Source: Ananas comosus | Taxonomy: Eukaryota; Streptophyta; Magnoliopsida; Poales; Bromeliaceae | Assembly: GCF_001540865.1 (NCBI RefSeq) | Contig: NC_033621.1 | Coordinates: 13,758,182-13,822,181, forward strand | Length of the DNA stretch: 64,000 bases | Reading direction: 5' to 3' | Part shown: piece by piece, positions 44,111-57,912 of the stretch | Layout: each line of letters begins with the position of its first letter | Position numbering within the stretch: position 1 is the stretch's first letter | Position numbers and translations under genes: made by a program | Notes under the pieces: model-generated | What the model was told of the DNA's origin: nothing | What the model saw: the letters and a program-made list of their open reading frames with translations, nothing else | Database searches by the model: none

Positions 44111-46210
44111 TTTTAAGAAACAGGTTTTAGCTATTTTTGATTTTGGGCCTCGAAAATCAGAAAACTGATTCTAAAAATTAGAATCAAATTTTGAAATCGA
44201 GGTTGCCAGACTATTGAGCCGAAAATTATTTTTGAACCTAAAATTACTTTTCGAAAGTTAGGCCAAACACGACACACTCAAAGATGGTGAAGATAAGGGA
44301 AGCAAGTTCTCAGAAAGATTAGGTCTGGAGGTTGCTCGATCCGAACCATCCATTCAAACCTCGTAAGGATCAATGACCAGGAAATGAACCACAGGCAGCA
44401 GAAGAGGCTCAGCCCACACTCAAGATCCCCCAGCTAACCCTAGAAGACACCCCCCTCAGCCCTGCCTTCACCGTGCGCATGCCCCGGCCGCCAACAAGCA
44501 GCTCCGGCCCCCGGAAATCCCTGCAGCACCTCCCTTTTTTCCCCTCTCGGCTACCCTCTCCTCCATCTCGGCCAAAGTGGTTGGGAAGCAGTCTCAACCC
44601 CCTGGAAGCGTCCCCCTCGGCTGAGGTCCACCACTAGCGTTGTCCCCGTTGTCCCCGCGCGCCGCCGGCCGCCGCTCGTGCCACCTGCAGCCCCCCAGAG
44701 TTGGTGCTGGCCGAGGCTGAGCTACCTCGGCCACCGCGCATTGCCGCCGCCCACAGCGAGGCGCACCGTCCCTCCCTCGGCCTCCAGCGACGGATCGCCA
44801 TCGCCCAGAGCTCCTCCGACCGCCGCCGGGCCGCTGCGGGCCCCTTAAACCCAAGAGCAAGTCGCGGGTTGATCCGTGTCGCCGCGCCACCGGCCGCCTC
44901 CCGCTACCGGCCAGCATTTGCCCCGTACCCCACCGACCGGCCGCGCTCATCCCCGACCGGAGCGGCCGCCGACGACCAACCCTAGCTCTCTCTGGCCAAG
45001 TAAGCACTGTTTACATTCCAGCACTGTAGTTTGGAGTTTCCAGTCACCTTTCCGATGATCCGAGGACACTCCAATAACCCTGGAAGTGAGCATGATCATC
45101 CTTATTTCATGCTGATCATCATGCTCACCTCCGTTGGGTCAACAGTGCCCCGGTTTGCGCGTTAGAAGCATTCTCTTCGCTGTGCGCGCTGTTGCGTTGA
45201 TTGTCGCGTCGCTCGTGAGCTTGCCACAGGGGTCGGCAGTGCTCCGAAAGGTAAGCACGGCCTCCAGCACGCTGAAACCTATCAGCGAGTGTCTCGGCTT
45301 GGCTGATTGACCTCTGGTTTGCGTAGGCGGACCATAAAAGCCCGAAAATCACATAAAATAATGTGATTTTATGTATTTGGGAGGGCTTTTATGCAATTTT
45401 GCTTGTTGTGGTCACTGTTGGCAGCATGTGCGGGCAGTAGGTGACCTCTGGACTGGTTGTCCAAGGCCCCAAGCCTTTCTAGAAATCAAATGTTGATTTT
45501 CGGTGCGTTTTCCGGCGAAATCCGTCAGCGGAACGCGTTTTCGGTTCGAAATTCTTCCGGCGGTGCTTCGTGATAAGTTGTGTTGTCGCCAAGCCTTTTT
45601 GCTGGTCACTCGTGTCGTTTCGAGGGTTCAGAAATGACGGGTGAGCGACGATGAGTTCCGGTGTCGAAATAGACACTTTCGAAAACCTGAATCCGAACGA
45701 TTATCCAGCAATAATTGTTTGGAGGTGAGATCTTGTGTTTGCTGCCAAGAACCATGAATAATGGTGTTTTGTGGCAGTGGGTGACTCGTAGTACGAGTCG
45801 GTGATTTCTGGGATAGTTCGTGGGTTCAGGCGGAGTCCCAATGCGGTTTTCGGGACTTCCGGAGAGTTACGACAATCGGTTTTGAAAAACCGATTCCCGT
45901 GGGTTTATTAGTGGGGATTGTGAGTTAGTGTTTGGTGATCGTGGTTTAGACACTAACCTGATGGACCCTCCTTAGGTCCGGTTGACGTTCTTTGGCAGTA
46001 AGGAGACAGGCGCGACATTTGTACAGCTGGGTACTTCGATCCGAAGTCAGTATAGTGGTGCACGCTCGGTGGTATCCTCTTACCCTTGCTCTCCTGTGGT
46101 TACTATTGCATAGTATATATTGAGCCTTGCACCCATGTTATTCTATTACACTCTACTTGTTGTTTGCATGTTTAGTATCCTGAGTAGGAGTAGAGTAGTT
46201 CTATCTACAT

Positions 46211-46440
46211 GTGGTATCTGCTGACCTGATTGGTCGGTTGTTGTATCCCGTATCTGTTGACCTGGTTGGTCGGTTGTTGCATCCAGTATCTGTTAACCTG
46301 GTTGGTCGGTTGTTGCATCCAGTATCTGTTGACCTGGTTGGTTGGTTGTTGCACCCAGTATCTATTGACCTGGTTGGTCGGTTGTTGCATTCAGTATCTA
46401 TTGACCTGGTTGGTCGGTTCTCGTACTTCGTATCAGTGAC
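46211..46440. repeat. 36-bp minisatellite, about six units
   Basis: The unit begins TGTTGACCTGGTTGGTCGGT and ends TGCATCCAGTATC. At 36 bp it keeps all six frames open over several units, which explains the repetitive open frames here. Confidence 0.92.
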
Positions 46441-46650
46441 CTTGTTGGTAGGTTTGACTCTGTGATGACCTATACGGTCAGTGTGCCCCGAGTGGGCAGG
46501 ATTGTCGGCTGGTTGCCGACGGTCGGCTATTAAGCATTCAGCATCGATCGTCACTGCTTGTACGCATTTTACGAACACCAGCGGTCTGATCCACCATAAG
46601 AGGGTGTTCTTTTTCGAAAAAGTGGTTGGGAGTACCAACCCGTGAGCCCG

Positions 46651-46749
46651 GGTGCTTTATGCAAGGTTTATATGCTTTCAGACACCGGTGCTTTATACAA
46701 GGGTCATATACCTTTCGGACCCTGGTGCTTTATGCGAGGGTCACGTATA
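46651..46749. repeat. Tandem repeat, about 36 bp, three units
   Basis: Units start GGTGCTTTATGCAAGG, GGTGCTTTATACAAGG and GGTGCTTTATGCGAGG. Confidence 0.8.
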
Positions 46750-47479
46750 GGTTGAGCAGTTGTGGCACAAGCCTAAGGTGTTGCGAACCAATATGGCTGT
46801 CCCAGATTGGGTATTTTGGACTCGTTGTCTGTTGATGCATTCATACAGTAGCGGTAGTTGTGCATTTATATATCCTGTTCATTTGTTATTATGGCTAGTG
46901 TATTTCACTTACCCATATTGTTATATATCCTCCTTTGCTGGTGAGTACCTCTCGCCCTCGTCGGCTTGCGGTACCCACTGGGAAAGGAGACATGTTTACA
47001 TGTTCTCACCCCCCGCCCCTATTACAGGTGACGTCGCTGGTCCTAGTAGGATGGTTCATGAGGAGCGAGTCTAGCTACCGATAGTGCCTCCGTCCCGTTG
47101 TTCGGTTATCCCTTAAACTTGGCTTTGTGAACAATTGACTTAGACAATTAAATGGTTCAGTATTTTATTGTATTTGATATTGCGGGATTTCAATTGGTTT
47201 TTGAATGTAGTAACGCATTTGGGATTTCTAGGAAATGAAAATAGTTTTCTACACCTCGTGGTAGCGTGTTTTAAAAGAAAAGAGTTTCCGTGTGGGATAC
47301 AATTTTAAAAAGGTTTTCTCGTGGTTTTTCGTAACTTAATATTTCAAAACAAGTTTCCGGATAGGAAACATCTCAACTGATAGCCGTGATTTTATGATTA
47401 GACTCTAAAAGTAAATCTGTGGTGAATGGTGTATGAATGTATAAATGGTTGAATATTGTATATTTATTTGTAGTTGTTA

Positions 47480-47647
47480 TAAGTCTTGTACTTGTGCGAC
47501 GCCGTGCAGATATAGGGGAGACTCTGTCCGTGTGAACAGTGGATTTTCTATATTTGTGGCGGATAAGTCTTGTACTTGTGCGACGCCGTGCAAATATAGG
47601 GGAGACTCTGTCCGTGTGAACAGTGGATTCCCTATATTTGTGACAGA
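47480..47647. repeat. 84-bp tandem duplication
   Basis: AAGTCTTGTACTTGTGCGAC and the rest of the 84-bp unit recur at an offset of 84 with few changes. Confidence 0.88.
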
Positions 47648-47741
47648 TCTGGCATACCCTGGTGGTCAGATTTAAAAAAAAAAAAAAAATTTAAGCACTT
47701 CCACTATACTTTTAATTAAAAAGGGACCCCGGGGCGTCACA

Positions 47742-47904
47742 CCATTTTCGTCCATGCCACATCCGTGACCTCCGCTGGCTTCGCCTTTTTCCCGTTCAAC
47801 GTCTCGTCCAACTCTTGCTGTATGAGGATCGCTCGCACTTTAATCTGCCATAATCCGAAGTTGTTCTTGCCGTCGAACTTTTTGATTTCAAATTTTGTAG
47901 CCAT
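47742..47904 (-). pseudogene. gag: Copia gag, N-terminal fragment
   Basis: Starts MATKFEIKKFDGKNNFGLW, the usual beginning of Ty1/copia gag (UBN2-like domain), and is cut after AWTKM at the LTR end at 47,741. Only about 54 codons remain. Confidence 0.85.
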
Positions 47905-47940
47905 CTCCATCGATCTCTCCAGCAGATCGATAATCTTAAG

Positions 47941-47953
47941 CTCTGATACCAAT
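47941..47953 (-). promoter_or_regulatory. Copia primer binding site
   Basis: The minus strand reads ATTGGTATCAGAG, pairing with initiator Met tRNA, between LTR and gag. Confidence 0.85.
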
Positions 47954-48689
47954 TATTGGGAATCCGGTACTCGCCTTAATACCAGATTTTAAGAATCCGC
48001 AACCTACTCCGATACCGATTGTTGTGGATCTAGTACCGATTGTTGGAATTCCGCAATGGAAAGCGTCGAATCAGGTTTTTACCATAAACCCGCCTTTTCA
48101 ACAAAAGTTGATACAATCATAAAAGAGGAAAAAAATAACCAAACAAAAAATATGCAGGTAAAAAAAGATTCATTAAATAAGAGAAGATTACGCCTGACTC
48201 CTCTTCTGAAACTGAGTAGGTACAACCCAAGCCCTCTTTCTAAGTCTTTTCTACCATTCTCTCGTCTTCTATAAACCTACAAAGAAGACAACCCTTCACT
48301 TTTTCTGTCTCACATGCACCCGTGCATTAGGTGCATGCAACTCATGGCCAAACTTCTCTTTGGTACGGTCCACCAATGGGTTCAAAATACCTCACCGTAC
48401 CCTCCTCAAGAATCTCAACTTGGTCGTATTACACCTTATGCTCTCCACCAATAAAGCTATTTATAAAGCTTATATCAAAACGTATCCGAATCCTAATATA
48501 TTTAGAATTCCTACTCCAATAAATATTTAAATCTATATATCATTTATCTTTAATAGATTTAAATATTTATCCTAATCTAGTTAGATTCATATTCTAATTA
48601 ATATTTAAATCTTAATTTATCTCCAATAGATTTAAATATTAATCTTTATCCAACTAGAATTAATCTACAACTCTAACCAAATCCTAACA
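47954..48689 (-). repeat. Copia LTR
   Basis: On the minus strand it begins TGTTAGGATT and ends GGATTCCCAATA, with the primer site following directly. A TATAAATAGC box near 48,470 would be its promoter. The final CA is TA as written. No second LTR is present, so the element is truncated. Confidence 0.7.
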
Positions 48690-50553
48690 TCATATTCTAT
48701 ATTCCAAATGTGGGAAATATGATTTTGTTGGTCTTAGTTTTCACAGAAAATGCGTCAGTCAAGCCTCCCGGTAATTAGCTCTAAAGAATATTATCATTTA
48801 CCACTATTGAGAGAATAATGTTGCATTAATTAAAATTGCATTCGCTATTTCTTAAATGACAGTATTTTATCTATAGGCTTTTCTGGGGTTTATTTACCGT
48901 CTAATTCGATTTTATATAAATGTTGTTACATTAGAATGAATTTTGAAACCCTATTCAATCCTAAAAATAAACATATGCTTATTCATATCACAGATTGCAA
49001 AAATATTTTTTTGCAAAAATATTATTTTGGAAATAAATTCTTTGGGGCTTTGTCATCAATCAGAGCAAGCTTTCGAAGTGGAACAAAAAGTTTTAAACAT
49101 TTATAATTTGGAGTTTTTTCGATATTATGGGTGTTTAGTGTTATTTAGAATTTGTTATTTTTTGGTTAAATTTTGAACAAGTATTTTGTTGTTAGAATTT
49201 ATATCCGAAATTTAATTTGAATATTGCGATCATAATTTGAGAGTAAAAACTATTTGTTATATAAATTATTAATACTCTTTGGTTATTACTTTTTTTTTTT
49301 AATATTTCAATTCATTGAAGTATTTAGTTGTGGATAAGTATTTTAATATTAATTATAATTGCCGCTATAAGCTTCATTTATCAATTATTTAGTATATTTT
49401 TTTGTGGCAATTATAATTAATTGTAGTGGCATTTATAATAGTTGCTATTATATAATATTTAGCGGCATTTATTTGGACTTTTACTAACCGCCGGAACAAA
49501 TGTCATTATAATTTTTTCCAACACTATCAATACTAGCAATTGTCATAATTGCCACGAAATTATTTAGGAACAATTATAATTGTCGAAAATTTAAAAAATA
49601 ATCGCCACTAAAACTCAATTTTGTTGTAGTGTAGATATGCGTTTAGTTGATCCGGGCACTTCGAGGGAACCTCCGACACCATTTTTGGGGGCCCGATTCC
49701 TGTTTTGAGTGTCTGAAAGTGGTTTGGAACTCTGATTTCTAGGTTTTGAAGTTTGTTTCGATTCCGAATTCAGTTTAATTCAATCCAAACTGATCTAAAC
49801 TTCACAAAACTCATCTTAATCATGTATAACATGCACTTTATTAATTTAGCTATAGTTTGGTGCATTACACCTATAATTGAAGGACATCTCGACTATCTGT
49901 GAAGCTATTTAAGTTTTCTTCTATTTAATGTATTGCTATGGATATTGAATGTAATTATTGTTTCGGATTATACGTTATGTTGAGTAATGAATTTTGATAA
50001 TATTATACAATTATGAGTTATTATTATGATTGTATTGTATTAAGAAATGTGATATTTGTTTTCTATTAACATTTAAGATAATTTGATTGTTGACAAATTT
50101 ATAATTTTTTTCTTATAACTGCCGGTTAAAATAATCATGTCAAAAAAATTTTCTACTATTTTTATGTAGGGCGGTTTAAACCATCTCTATATAACAACAT
50201 GTTGGTTAGCTCATGAGGCAGTTTAAACTGCCTATACAGGAGATTAGTTACTGCTAGATAAATAGAAAAAAATAATAAAATTAAACTAAATAAAAAATAA
50301 TATAGACTGTTTAAACTACCTCTATAGGACTGCCTCTAAGCATTAAAACCATCTTTCCCTGGATCTTCTATAGATACACACCAAATAGTTGATATTTACA
50401 ATTAAGCCTCTTGAAAAAAATATAATAGTAGCTTAAAAGTTTCAAAATTGACCAAGATCTAGTGATTGTTAACTCCAGAACCTTCTTTCCAAGCATCTAT
50501 ATATCAGTCCGAGGCAGGTTATATTGAACCTCAAATTTAAGCTTATACGGGGT
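48690..50553. other. Intergenic, with one CACTA-like right end at 49,631
   Basis: A sequence ending ACTCAATTTTGTTGTAGTG at 49,631, preceded by repeated GGCAATTATAATTGTC words from about 49,360, resembles the right end of a mini-CACTA. The left end was not found. No gene seen. Confidence 0.45.
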
Positions 50554-51715
50554 TAAAGGTGTTCATGGACTGGATTGGGTCTGGATAGTTGATATACTGT
50601 ATCCGTATCTTAAACAAAAAAGAAGGGAGGGGAGGGGGGCGGGAATATATACCCTATCTATTTAATTTCGAATTAGGTCCAAATCTAGATACTTAACTTA
50701 CTAATGTACTTATCGGGTTTATTTGAGTGGGTCTGGATAGTATCTACCTATATACTACACGTTTAAGATCGGGTACACGTCAGGTACGAATTAGATCTAG
50801 ATCGAGAACAGGTACATCCGTATGTATATAATTTTTATAGATTTTATTAAATAGTTTATGGATAAATCATAGATCTCTCACTATAGAAAACTCGTCGTCT
50901 AATGAGCTGCACATAGTTCAATAAAAATTTATTCAAAAAAGAATAAAATATTCCAATACAAGAAAGGCATATCACTTTCCATGAGCACAAGAATTATGAA
51001 AAAGCTATCATACTCCATAAAAAATATAAAATAATCATAAAGTAGTATATACTAAGATATCTTAAATGGATATAAGCCAGATATTACTACAGTAAGCATG
51101 GATCCAAAACATATGCATCTACCAAAATTTAATATGAACCATATAATACTACAATACACATGGATCCAAGCAGATACACCTACTATTATATATAGTTAAA
51201 ACATATACATAATAGGTCTGAAACATTACGGTGAAAAAATAAGTATCAAGTTTTTCAATTTTCACAAGTAAACAACAACATAATAGTCACAATAACCAAT
51301 AAAATAGTTATTAAAAAATAAGGAGTAAAGAAATTAATAAAAAAAAAGAGTAAACCGAGCGGTTAGGATTTTACTATGATGAAAATACACAGAAACTCCT
51401 CATCTATAAGTCCTGTTAAAATTGATCTCTCAACTTCAAATTTTTTTTAATTACTATCATGTATTTCACTAGGTTCGGGTCCACATCCAGGTCCGAATTT
51501 GAAAACTATTCCGAACCTTAACCATCAAAAGATCGAGTTCGGGTCAGATTCAAATCTAGTATGGATATAAAGTATCTGGATCCATATCCGAAATTTTAAT
51601 AGTATGTTTTTTTAACCGTATGCTATTCATATATTATTGCGTAATGTTTGGGTCCGAATAAAGCCGGATAGGATCCGAGTCAGGTGTGGGATATCGAATA
51701 TTTTGGACAGCTTTA
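50554..51715. mobile_element. hAT-type MITE, GGGTCTGGAT-rich core
   Basis: Ends TAAAGGTGTTCA and TGGACAGCTTTA are imperfect inverted repeats. The 8-bp flanks are TACGGGGT and TACGGGGC. Words such as GGGTCTGGATA and GGATCCATATCCG fill both arms. Confidence 0.8.
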
Positions 51716-52026
51716 TACGGGGCTGGAACCCCGAATCACATAATAAACATCCGTTGTTTGAATTTATAAACCAAATTAATATATATTTTTGTTATTAGCA
51801 ATGACATTTAGTATTTCCTAGAATTACTCTACATCTATGAAACCAAAATATCACTTGCATAAAAATTAGAAATATGAGTCAATAATATTTTGTCTACAGA
51901 GTAGTTGAAGAATGGTAAATCCTCTATGTAAATGGGTGTTCTCGAGCCATTTTGGATGAAGAGAGTTAAGAAATTCAAATAAAGTTAAAAGGTTCCTCCC
52001 ACTAATAGTTCTACTCTTCCTCCAGT

Positions 52027-52560
52027 TGGGGGTGTCAATGAGCCGAACACGAGCGAGCTGGGGTCGGCTCGTGTTCGGCTCGTTTAATAAAACCGAACAC
52101 GAGCTCGCTCGTTAAAGTATCGAGCCGAAAAATTAAGCTCGTGTTCGGCTCGTTTTAATAAACGAGCCGAATACGAGCTGGCTCACGAGTTGACCAACGA
52201 ACAATAAGTTAAAGGGGTTGCATTGGATATATATATAAAAAAAAAATTATAAAATTTTATTTATTAGACTTTGATCTGGTTGAAACTCTATATATAGATG
52301 AGTCTTTTTATAATGGAGCTCAAAATTTTTTTTGCTAAAAATCAAATAATAAAAAAATATTATATATAATTATTTATTTATATATATAAATAAATTATAT
52401 AAATATAAAATATATGTATTCGAGCTGTTATCGAGTCAAACACGAGCGAGCTGACCCAGCTCGTGTTCGGCTCGTTTACTAAACGAGCGATTCGATCTTG
52501 AGCTCATTTCGAGCCAAACACAAGCTGGCTTGCGAACAGCGAGCTGGATTGTCACCCCTA
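52027..52560. mobile_element. hAT-type MITE, GAGCTCGTGTTCGGCTCG core
   Basis: Ends TGGGGGTGTCAAT and ATTGTCACCCCTA. The 8-bp flanks are CCTCCAGT and CCTCCAAT. Arms consist of repeated CGAACACGAGC and GCTCGTGTTCGGCTCG, with an AT-rich centre. Confidence 0.88.
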
Positions 52561-52688
52561 CCTCCAATGTGTGAGGAAAACTACAACTACTCTCTTCTTC
52601 ATTTACCTACCAAACAAAGTTATATTAGAGATATATAGAGAGATGGAAAGTGGATATGTTGCAACTTCAAATACACAATGAAACTGCA

Positions 52689-52868
52689 AGAACCGGAGCA
52701 TCCACCGACTGTTCCTGCAGTAAGTGGCAAAGGACTTGATGGTTGGTATCCCAGACCCAAGTTCAAATCCTAGTTGATTCACATTTGTAGTTAAGTTTAT
52801 TTTTAAATGAAATAAATGAAACAGATAGTGATTTATTTATCTCTCTAAAAAAAGAATTGGAGCATCCA
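52689..52868 (+). mobile_element. SINE-like retroposon with a 16-bp target duplication
   Basis: The insert 52,705-52,852 carries GGACTTGATGGTTGGTATCC, a B-box-like AGTTCAAATCC and a decayed tail ending CTCTCTAAAAAAA. The flanks AGAACCGGAGCATCCA and AGAATTGGAGCATCCA differ at two bases. Confidence 0.82.
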
Positions 52869-52922
52869 AATGAAGGTGCTATCCAGTTTCTATGATACTT
52901 GGGAGGTGGTGGTTGTTTTGAT

Positions 52923-52960
<38 letters not shown>

Positions 52961-53609
52961 TCCTTGGTATGCCTAACACGCGCACTGTGACTAATATTGT
53001 AAATAGTTTCTAAACGGGCTTTATTTCGTACTCGGTATAAACGAAATTATTAGGCTTCTGTTTTTGACGATCATAACACAAACCCCTGTCATTTAGCATT
53101 ACAACTAGTATTGTAACATGATTTTTAAAAGGCTTTATTTCGGATTTGATTTTGGTCTAGATATAAGCAAAAAAAGTAAAATCAATATCACCGAATCCTC
53201 GTTTTTGGCCGTCATAACTAAGTCCTTTTCTTTAGCACTTCATATGCAATCAAAACATCGGGTTGACTAGTCTCAAAACTTTTTTACACAATTTAGAATA
53301 ATAATTTTAAATAAATACAGATCAAGTTGATTAAACAACTTTATCATGATCCGAGAGATGGAGACTGATTCTTGTTCCCCATCAAACTTAGGGCCCATTT
53401 AGATACCTCTAAAAATGTAGTATAATTAAACTATGTTATACCAACAGAACCAATAGAAATATTATCCTATAAAATATTTTGCAGATACAAAAGAGCATCT
53501 CATTTTTAAAGTATAGCTAACTATACCCAAAAAATAAAGTAAATTAACAATTCGCTCCAACCAAAGTAAAATAATTTCACATTTTAGCACTTCCTCACCC
53601 CCAACATGT
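52869..53609. other. Intergenic, no gene seen
   Basis: Has a T-run of about 30 bases at 52,929-52,959. GGGCCCATTTAGATACC near 53,392 resembles a MITE end; its partner was not identified. Confidence 0.4.
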
Positions 53610-53880
53610 GTCAAATTTTAAACTTTAAATTTCAAAATTTTAAAATTTAAATTTTAAATTCCAACATAAAATTATAAATTAAGAAATTTAAATTTTAAAT
53701 TTCAAAATTTACACCTAGGTTTCTAAATTTTAAAATCTAAATTAAATTTTAAATTTTAAATTTTAAATTTTAATAAAAATTTTAAATTTTAAAATTCAAA
53801 TTTAAAAATTTGAAAATTTAAGTTTCAAATTTTAAAATTTAAAATTTAAATTTTAACTTTTAATTTTGAAACTCAAGAAA
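53610..53880. repeat. Low-complexity AT tract
   Basis: AAATTTTAAATTT words as at 43,430-44,110. Confidence 0.8.
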
Positions 53881-54140
53881 TTTTATAGAATTACACACTA
53901 TGCGTCCAAATAGTTTAAAAATTAAATTCGTGAAATTTTTTAGAGTTACAAAATTTTTTATTTTATCCAGAGGAAAATACAGTTTATAAATTATATAAAA
54001 TTTTTTTAATGAGAATCCAAAGTCCAAACATTCCTCTAGTCAACCTAGTCAACAAACCAAGTATCACTGTCCAACATGTTGACCGTCGTTGAGCAAGAAA
54101 ATCTTTTAAATCCTCCGCAGTCGTCGTCCGTAATTCCCAA

Positions 54141-54267
54141 CCAATCAGATCGCAGCACACGGATCATGTGCTTCGTCAAAGTTCAATCTCGCCCGTCCAA
54201 ACTCCCTGCCCTACTCCGATACACACAATCTCAACCGCCCTCTAAGTTTCTCCAACTCATATAAATA
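54141..54267 (+). promoter_or_regulatory. Histone H3 promoter: CCAAT box and TATA box
   Basis: CCAAT at 54,141-54,145 and TATAAATA at 54,260-54,267, about 150 bases before the ATG, in the expected order. I do not see the CGCGGATC octamer typical of replication-dependent plant histone genes, which fits an H3.3-type gene. Confidence 0.65.
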
Positions 54268-54362
54268 CCTCTTCAAACTCTTCGTAACGCCTTCTCTCCT
54301 CTCATATCCTTAATAATAATAAAAAAAAATTTAAAAAAAATTAAAAAAAACATCCGTCTCCA

Positions 54363-54371
54363 AAACCCTAA
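54363..54371 (+). promoter_or_regulatory. Telo-box in the H3 5' UTR
   Basis: AAACCCTAA, a motif common near the start of plant histone and translation genes, lies 43 bases before the ATG. Confidence 0.55.
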
Positions 54372-55390
<1,019 letters not shown>

Positions 55391-57010
55391 ACTCCAATTC
55401 CCCCCTCCCCCCTCCTCTTCTTTCTTTCTCTTTCTCTTTCTTTCCATCTCCATCTCTCTCTCTCTCTCTCCATCTGCTCTCACCGCCACTTTTCTATTAC
55501 TAGCTAATTCCTCCTGTCTTTTAGCTTTAAGCTTTTTTAAAGCATGCATGCATCCCATCCCTCTTTTTGGTGTCGTGTAAATTCTCTCTTTTGGGATGGG
55601 TCATGGCTGTGGGCTGGTATATATATTATATTATAATATACAGAGAGGTTTAGTTTAGACTATGTGGATAATATGTGTTTCCTAGTATGATGTCGCCGCT
55701 CTCTGGACCTTTTTCTTTTCTTTCTGTTTTGGATATTTAATATATATATATTTATATATCTGGTCATATATGCTCAGGACTTGGATTTTGAATTTTTAAT
55801 TTAACAGTAATCTGTGAATGAGAAGCAGGTATTTTGGTTTTGGGCCTGATGTGGGCGCCGCATGGCTTTACGAACGAAAATGCACACTAAGCCTAGTAAT
55901 TTTAAATTGGAAAACTAATAAAACTTTTGGTCTGGGCCCCAAAGGAAGCGGCGAGGCTGGGCTGTTGCGCTATACAGTTCTTGGACCTTCAACTTGCTTT
56001 GCCGGATTTTGTCTTCTTTTCTTGGATTTGGAAAAACTTGTAATAAACCTTGTTTGATTGGGAGATTGGAAATGTGTTATGTTAATTCTGTGAGCCAATT
56101 TGGCGAGCCAATCCATGTCGCGGCCGGGCCCCTGCATCCCAATCTTATATTTCTCCCATTAAAAATATATTTCTACAAGGTAAAAAAAGTTTTTTTTTAT
56201 AAATATATCTTTTTAACCAGTCGAACGGTATTATATTTTACTTGAAAAGATTGTTTTCCTCTTGCTGACTTCATCACTCTTATAAAATTAGTAATCAAAG
56301 ATGTTGTGAAATGGAATTGAAGTAAAATATAAATGAGTTTTGAGTGTGCACAAATATGTAACTGTTTTTTTGGGAAGTTTTACAGAGGTGAAGGTGCAAT
56401 ATGTATGCAATTATTCCTTTTTGATTTGGAGGTGTTTATGCAAAATAAATTATTCCTACTTTTCAACCATCAATCTTAAAGAATTAAGATATAATTTGGT
56501 AGATGCCATCCGCAGCACCACCAACATGGGTCCGTGTATAAGAATTCACAATGTTATGTATTAAAATTCATAATATTTGGTAAATTTTGGTGTGTACGCA
56601 TTTTAAATGTTTGATTTTTCTGTATTTTTATAGGTATGGTGTATGAGTTAATTACTTATAATAGTTTTCCTAATTAAAAAAGGTATGAGATATACTTCTA
56701 CGCCCAAAGCAGGTAATAGTTATAAATGTTTTGACTATTTTTCTATGATATTAATAGTCTTTCTATAACACTTAAAATTAATTAATAAATAAGAGAATGG
56801 CCAATTTGCATAAAAAAGATTTACTGTTTTTGAGATTTTGCAAATTCAGACCAACCTTTTTCAGATTTGGGTTGGTTTTTCTGGTACTCGGATGAAAATG
56901 TGCCCCGTCCGCCTCTACTCCCTCGTAGATTCAGCTGCTGTCACGAATAAAATAATTGCCTGTTGTGATTCTATTTTTAAGAAAAAAAAAATTTGACAGG
57001 AAATATTTAA
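55391..57010. other. H3 3' UTR and intergenic DNA
   Basis: A pyrimidine-rich stretch (55,400-55,480) follows the stop codon. Beyond it no gene is seen. Confidence 0.5.
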
Positions 57011-57693
57011 GGGTGCATTTGGTTCGCATTATGAAAGATTACTAGGAATAAAAGATATTCGAGAATCTTATTTCTATTCATTCTATTACTAAGAATGTGG
57101 AATTTTTGTGTTTGGTTCGTATGGTAATATTAATTAGCCATGTTATTTAATATTACAAAAAATATACAATTAATTAATTAATTAATTAATTTAATTTTAG
57201 ATAATGTTATCAAAAGTTTCAACATCTTTTAAAAAAAAAGGGAGAGAGAGTATAAGTTAGAGAGAGAGCATAATTAAAAAAATAGAAAGAAAAATATAGT
57301 CGAAATTAGAGGGAGTGAGAGAGTTAAAATTTTAGAAAGAGAGAGAGAGAGAAAGCTTAGTTTAGAGAGAGAAAAAAAAGTTGAATTTTAGAGAGAAAAA
57401 TAAGTTTAGAGAGAGATATAAGGTTAGAGTGTAAAGAAAAATAATATTAATTAGCCGGCGGGTAAGAAGAAAGAAAGAAATTAGACATATTATGATTACC
57501 CCAATCCATTAATATGAGGATACCCACCCTCCCTCAAGGGAATGAGATTAGTATTTTGGGGTGAATCTTATTCCCAAGTGAATCTAATATTACCAACTAG
57601 ATTACTTAGTGCGTTTAGCCAAATAACGTCATAATTTTTATTCCCATTGGATTATTAGGAATGTTTGAAAAATAGCACGAACCAAACGCATCC
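57011..57693. mobile_element. Tourist-like (PIF/Harbinger) MITE
   Basis: Ends GGGTGCATTTGGTTCG and CGAACCAAACGCATCC are inverted repeats, flanked by TAA on both sides (57,008-57,010 and 57,694-57,696), the Harbinger target. The inside is (GAGA)n-rich and non-coding. Confidence 0.9.
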
Positions 57694-57912
57694 TAAGAAT
57701 TAAATATGTACGGTACGGTGGATAAGTGGTGCAATAGTATTTTAAATAGTACAATAAAACTTAAAAGCGGGCAATATTTAGACGAAATGGTACAATAGTT
57801 GCTCAAAGGGAGATTTTAGTACAATATTTTTTTTTTCAAAATTTTATTCTAAAATTAAATTTGTTAAATTTTTATTTGTAAATATAGTTTTATGATGGAG
57901 AGATTGAAAGAA

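Larger units (their letters stand above)
44280..47741 (+). repeat. LTR-like sequence of a gypsy-type element (start not found)
   Basis: It ends GACCCCGGGGCGTCACA, very like the CCCGGGGCGTGACA end of the Tekay-like LTR at 22,591. It adjoins a Copia gag cut mid-gene, which suggests insertion there. The left part (44,400-45,000) is GC-rich with no recognisable protein; the right part holds the tandem repeats listed separately. The start and target duplication were not located. Confidence 0.45.

Noticed and set aside
46201..46638. Repeat protein with NQVNRYW units, or a CRISPR-like array
   Set aside because: The 36-bp units are directly adjacent without spacers, and the frames are open on both strands; it is a minisatellite.
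55818..56564. Short open frames downstream of histone H3
   Set aside because: No domains, no start context and overlapping frames; ordinary intergenic DNA.
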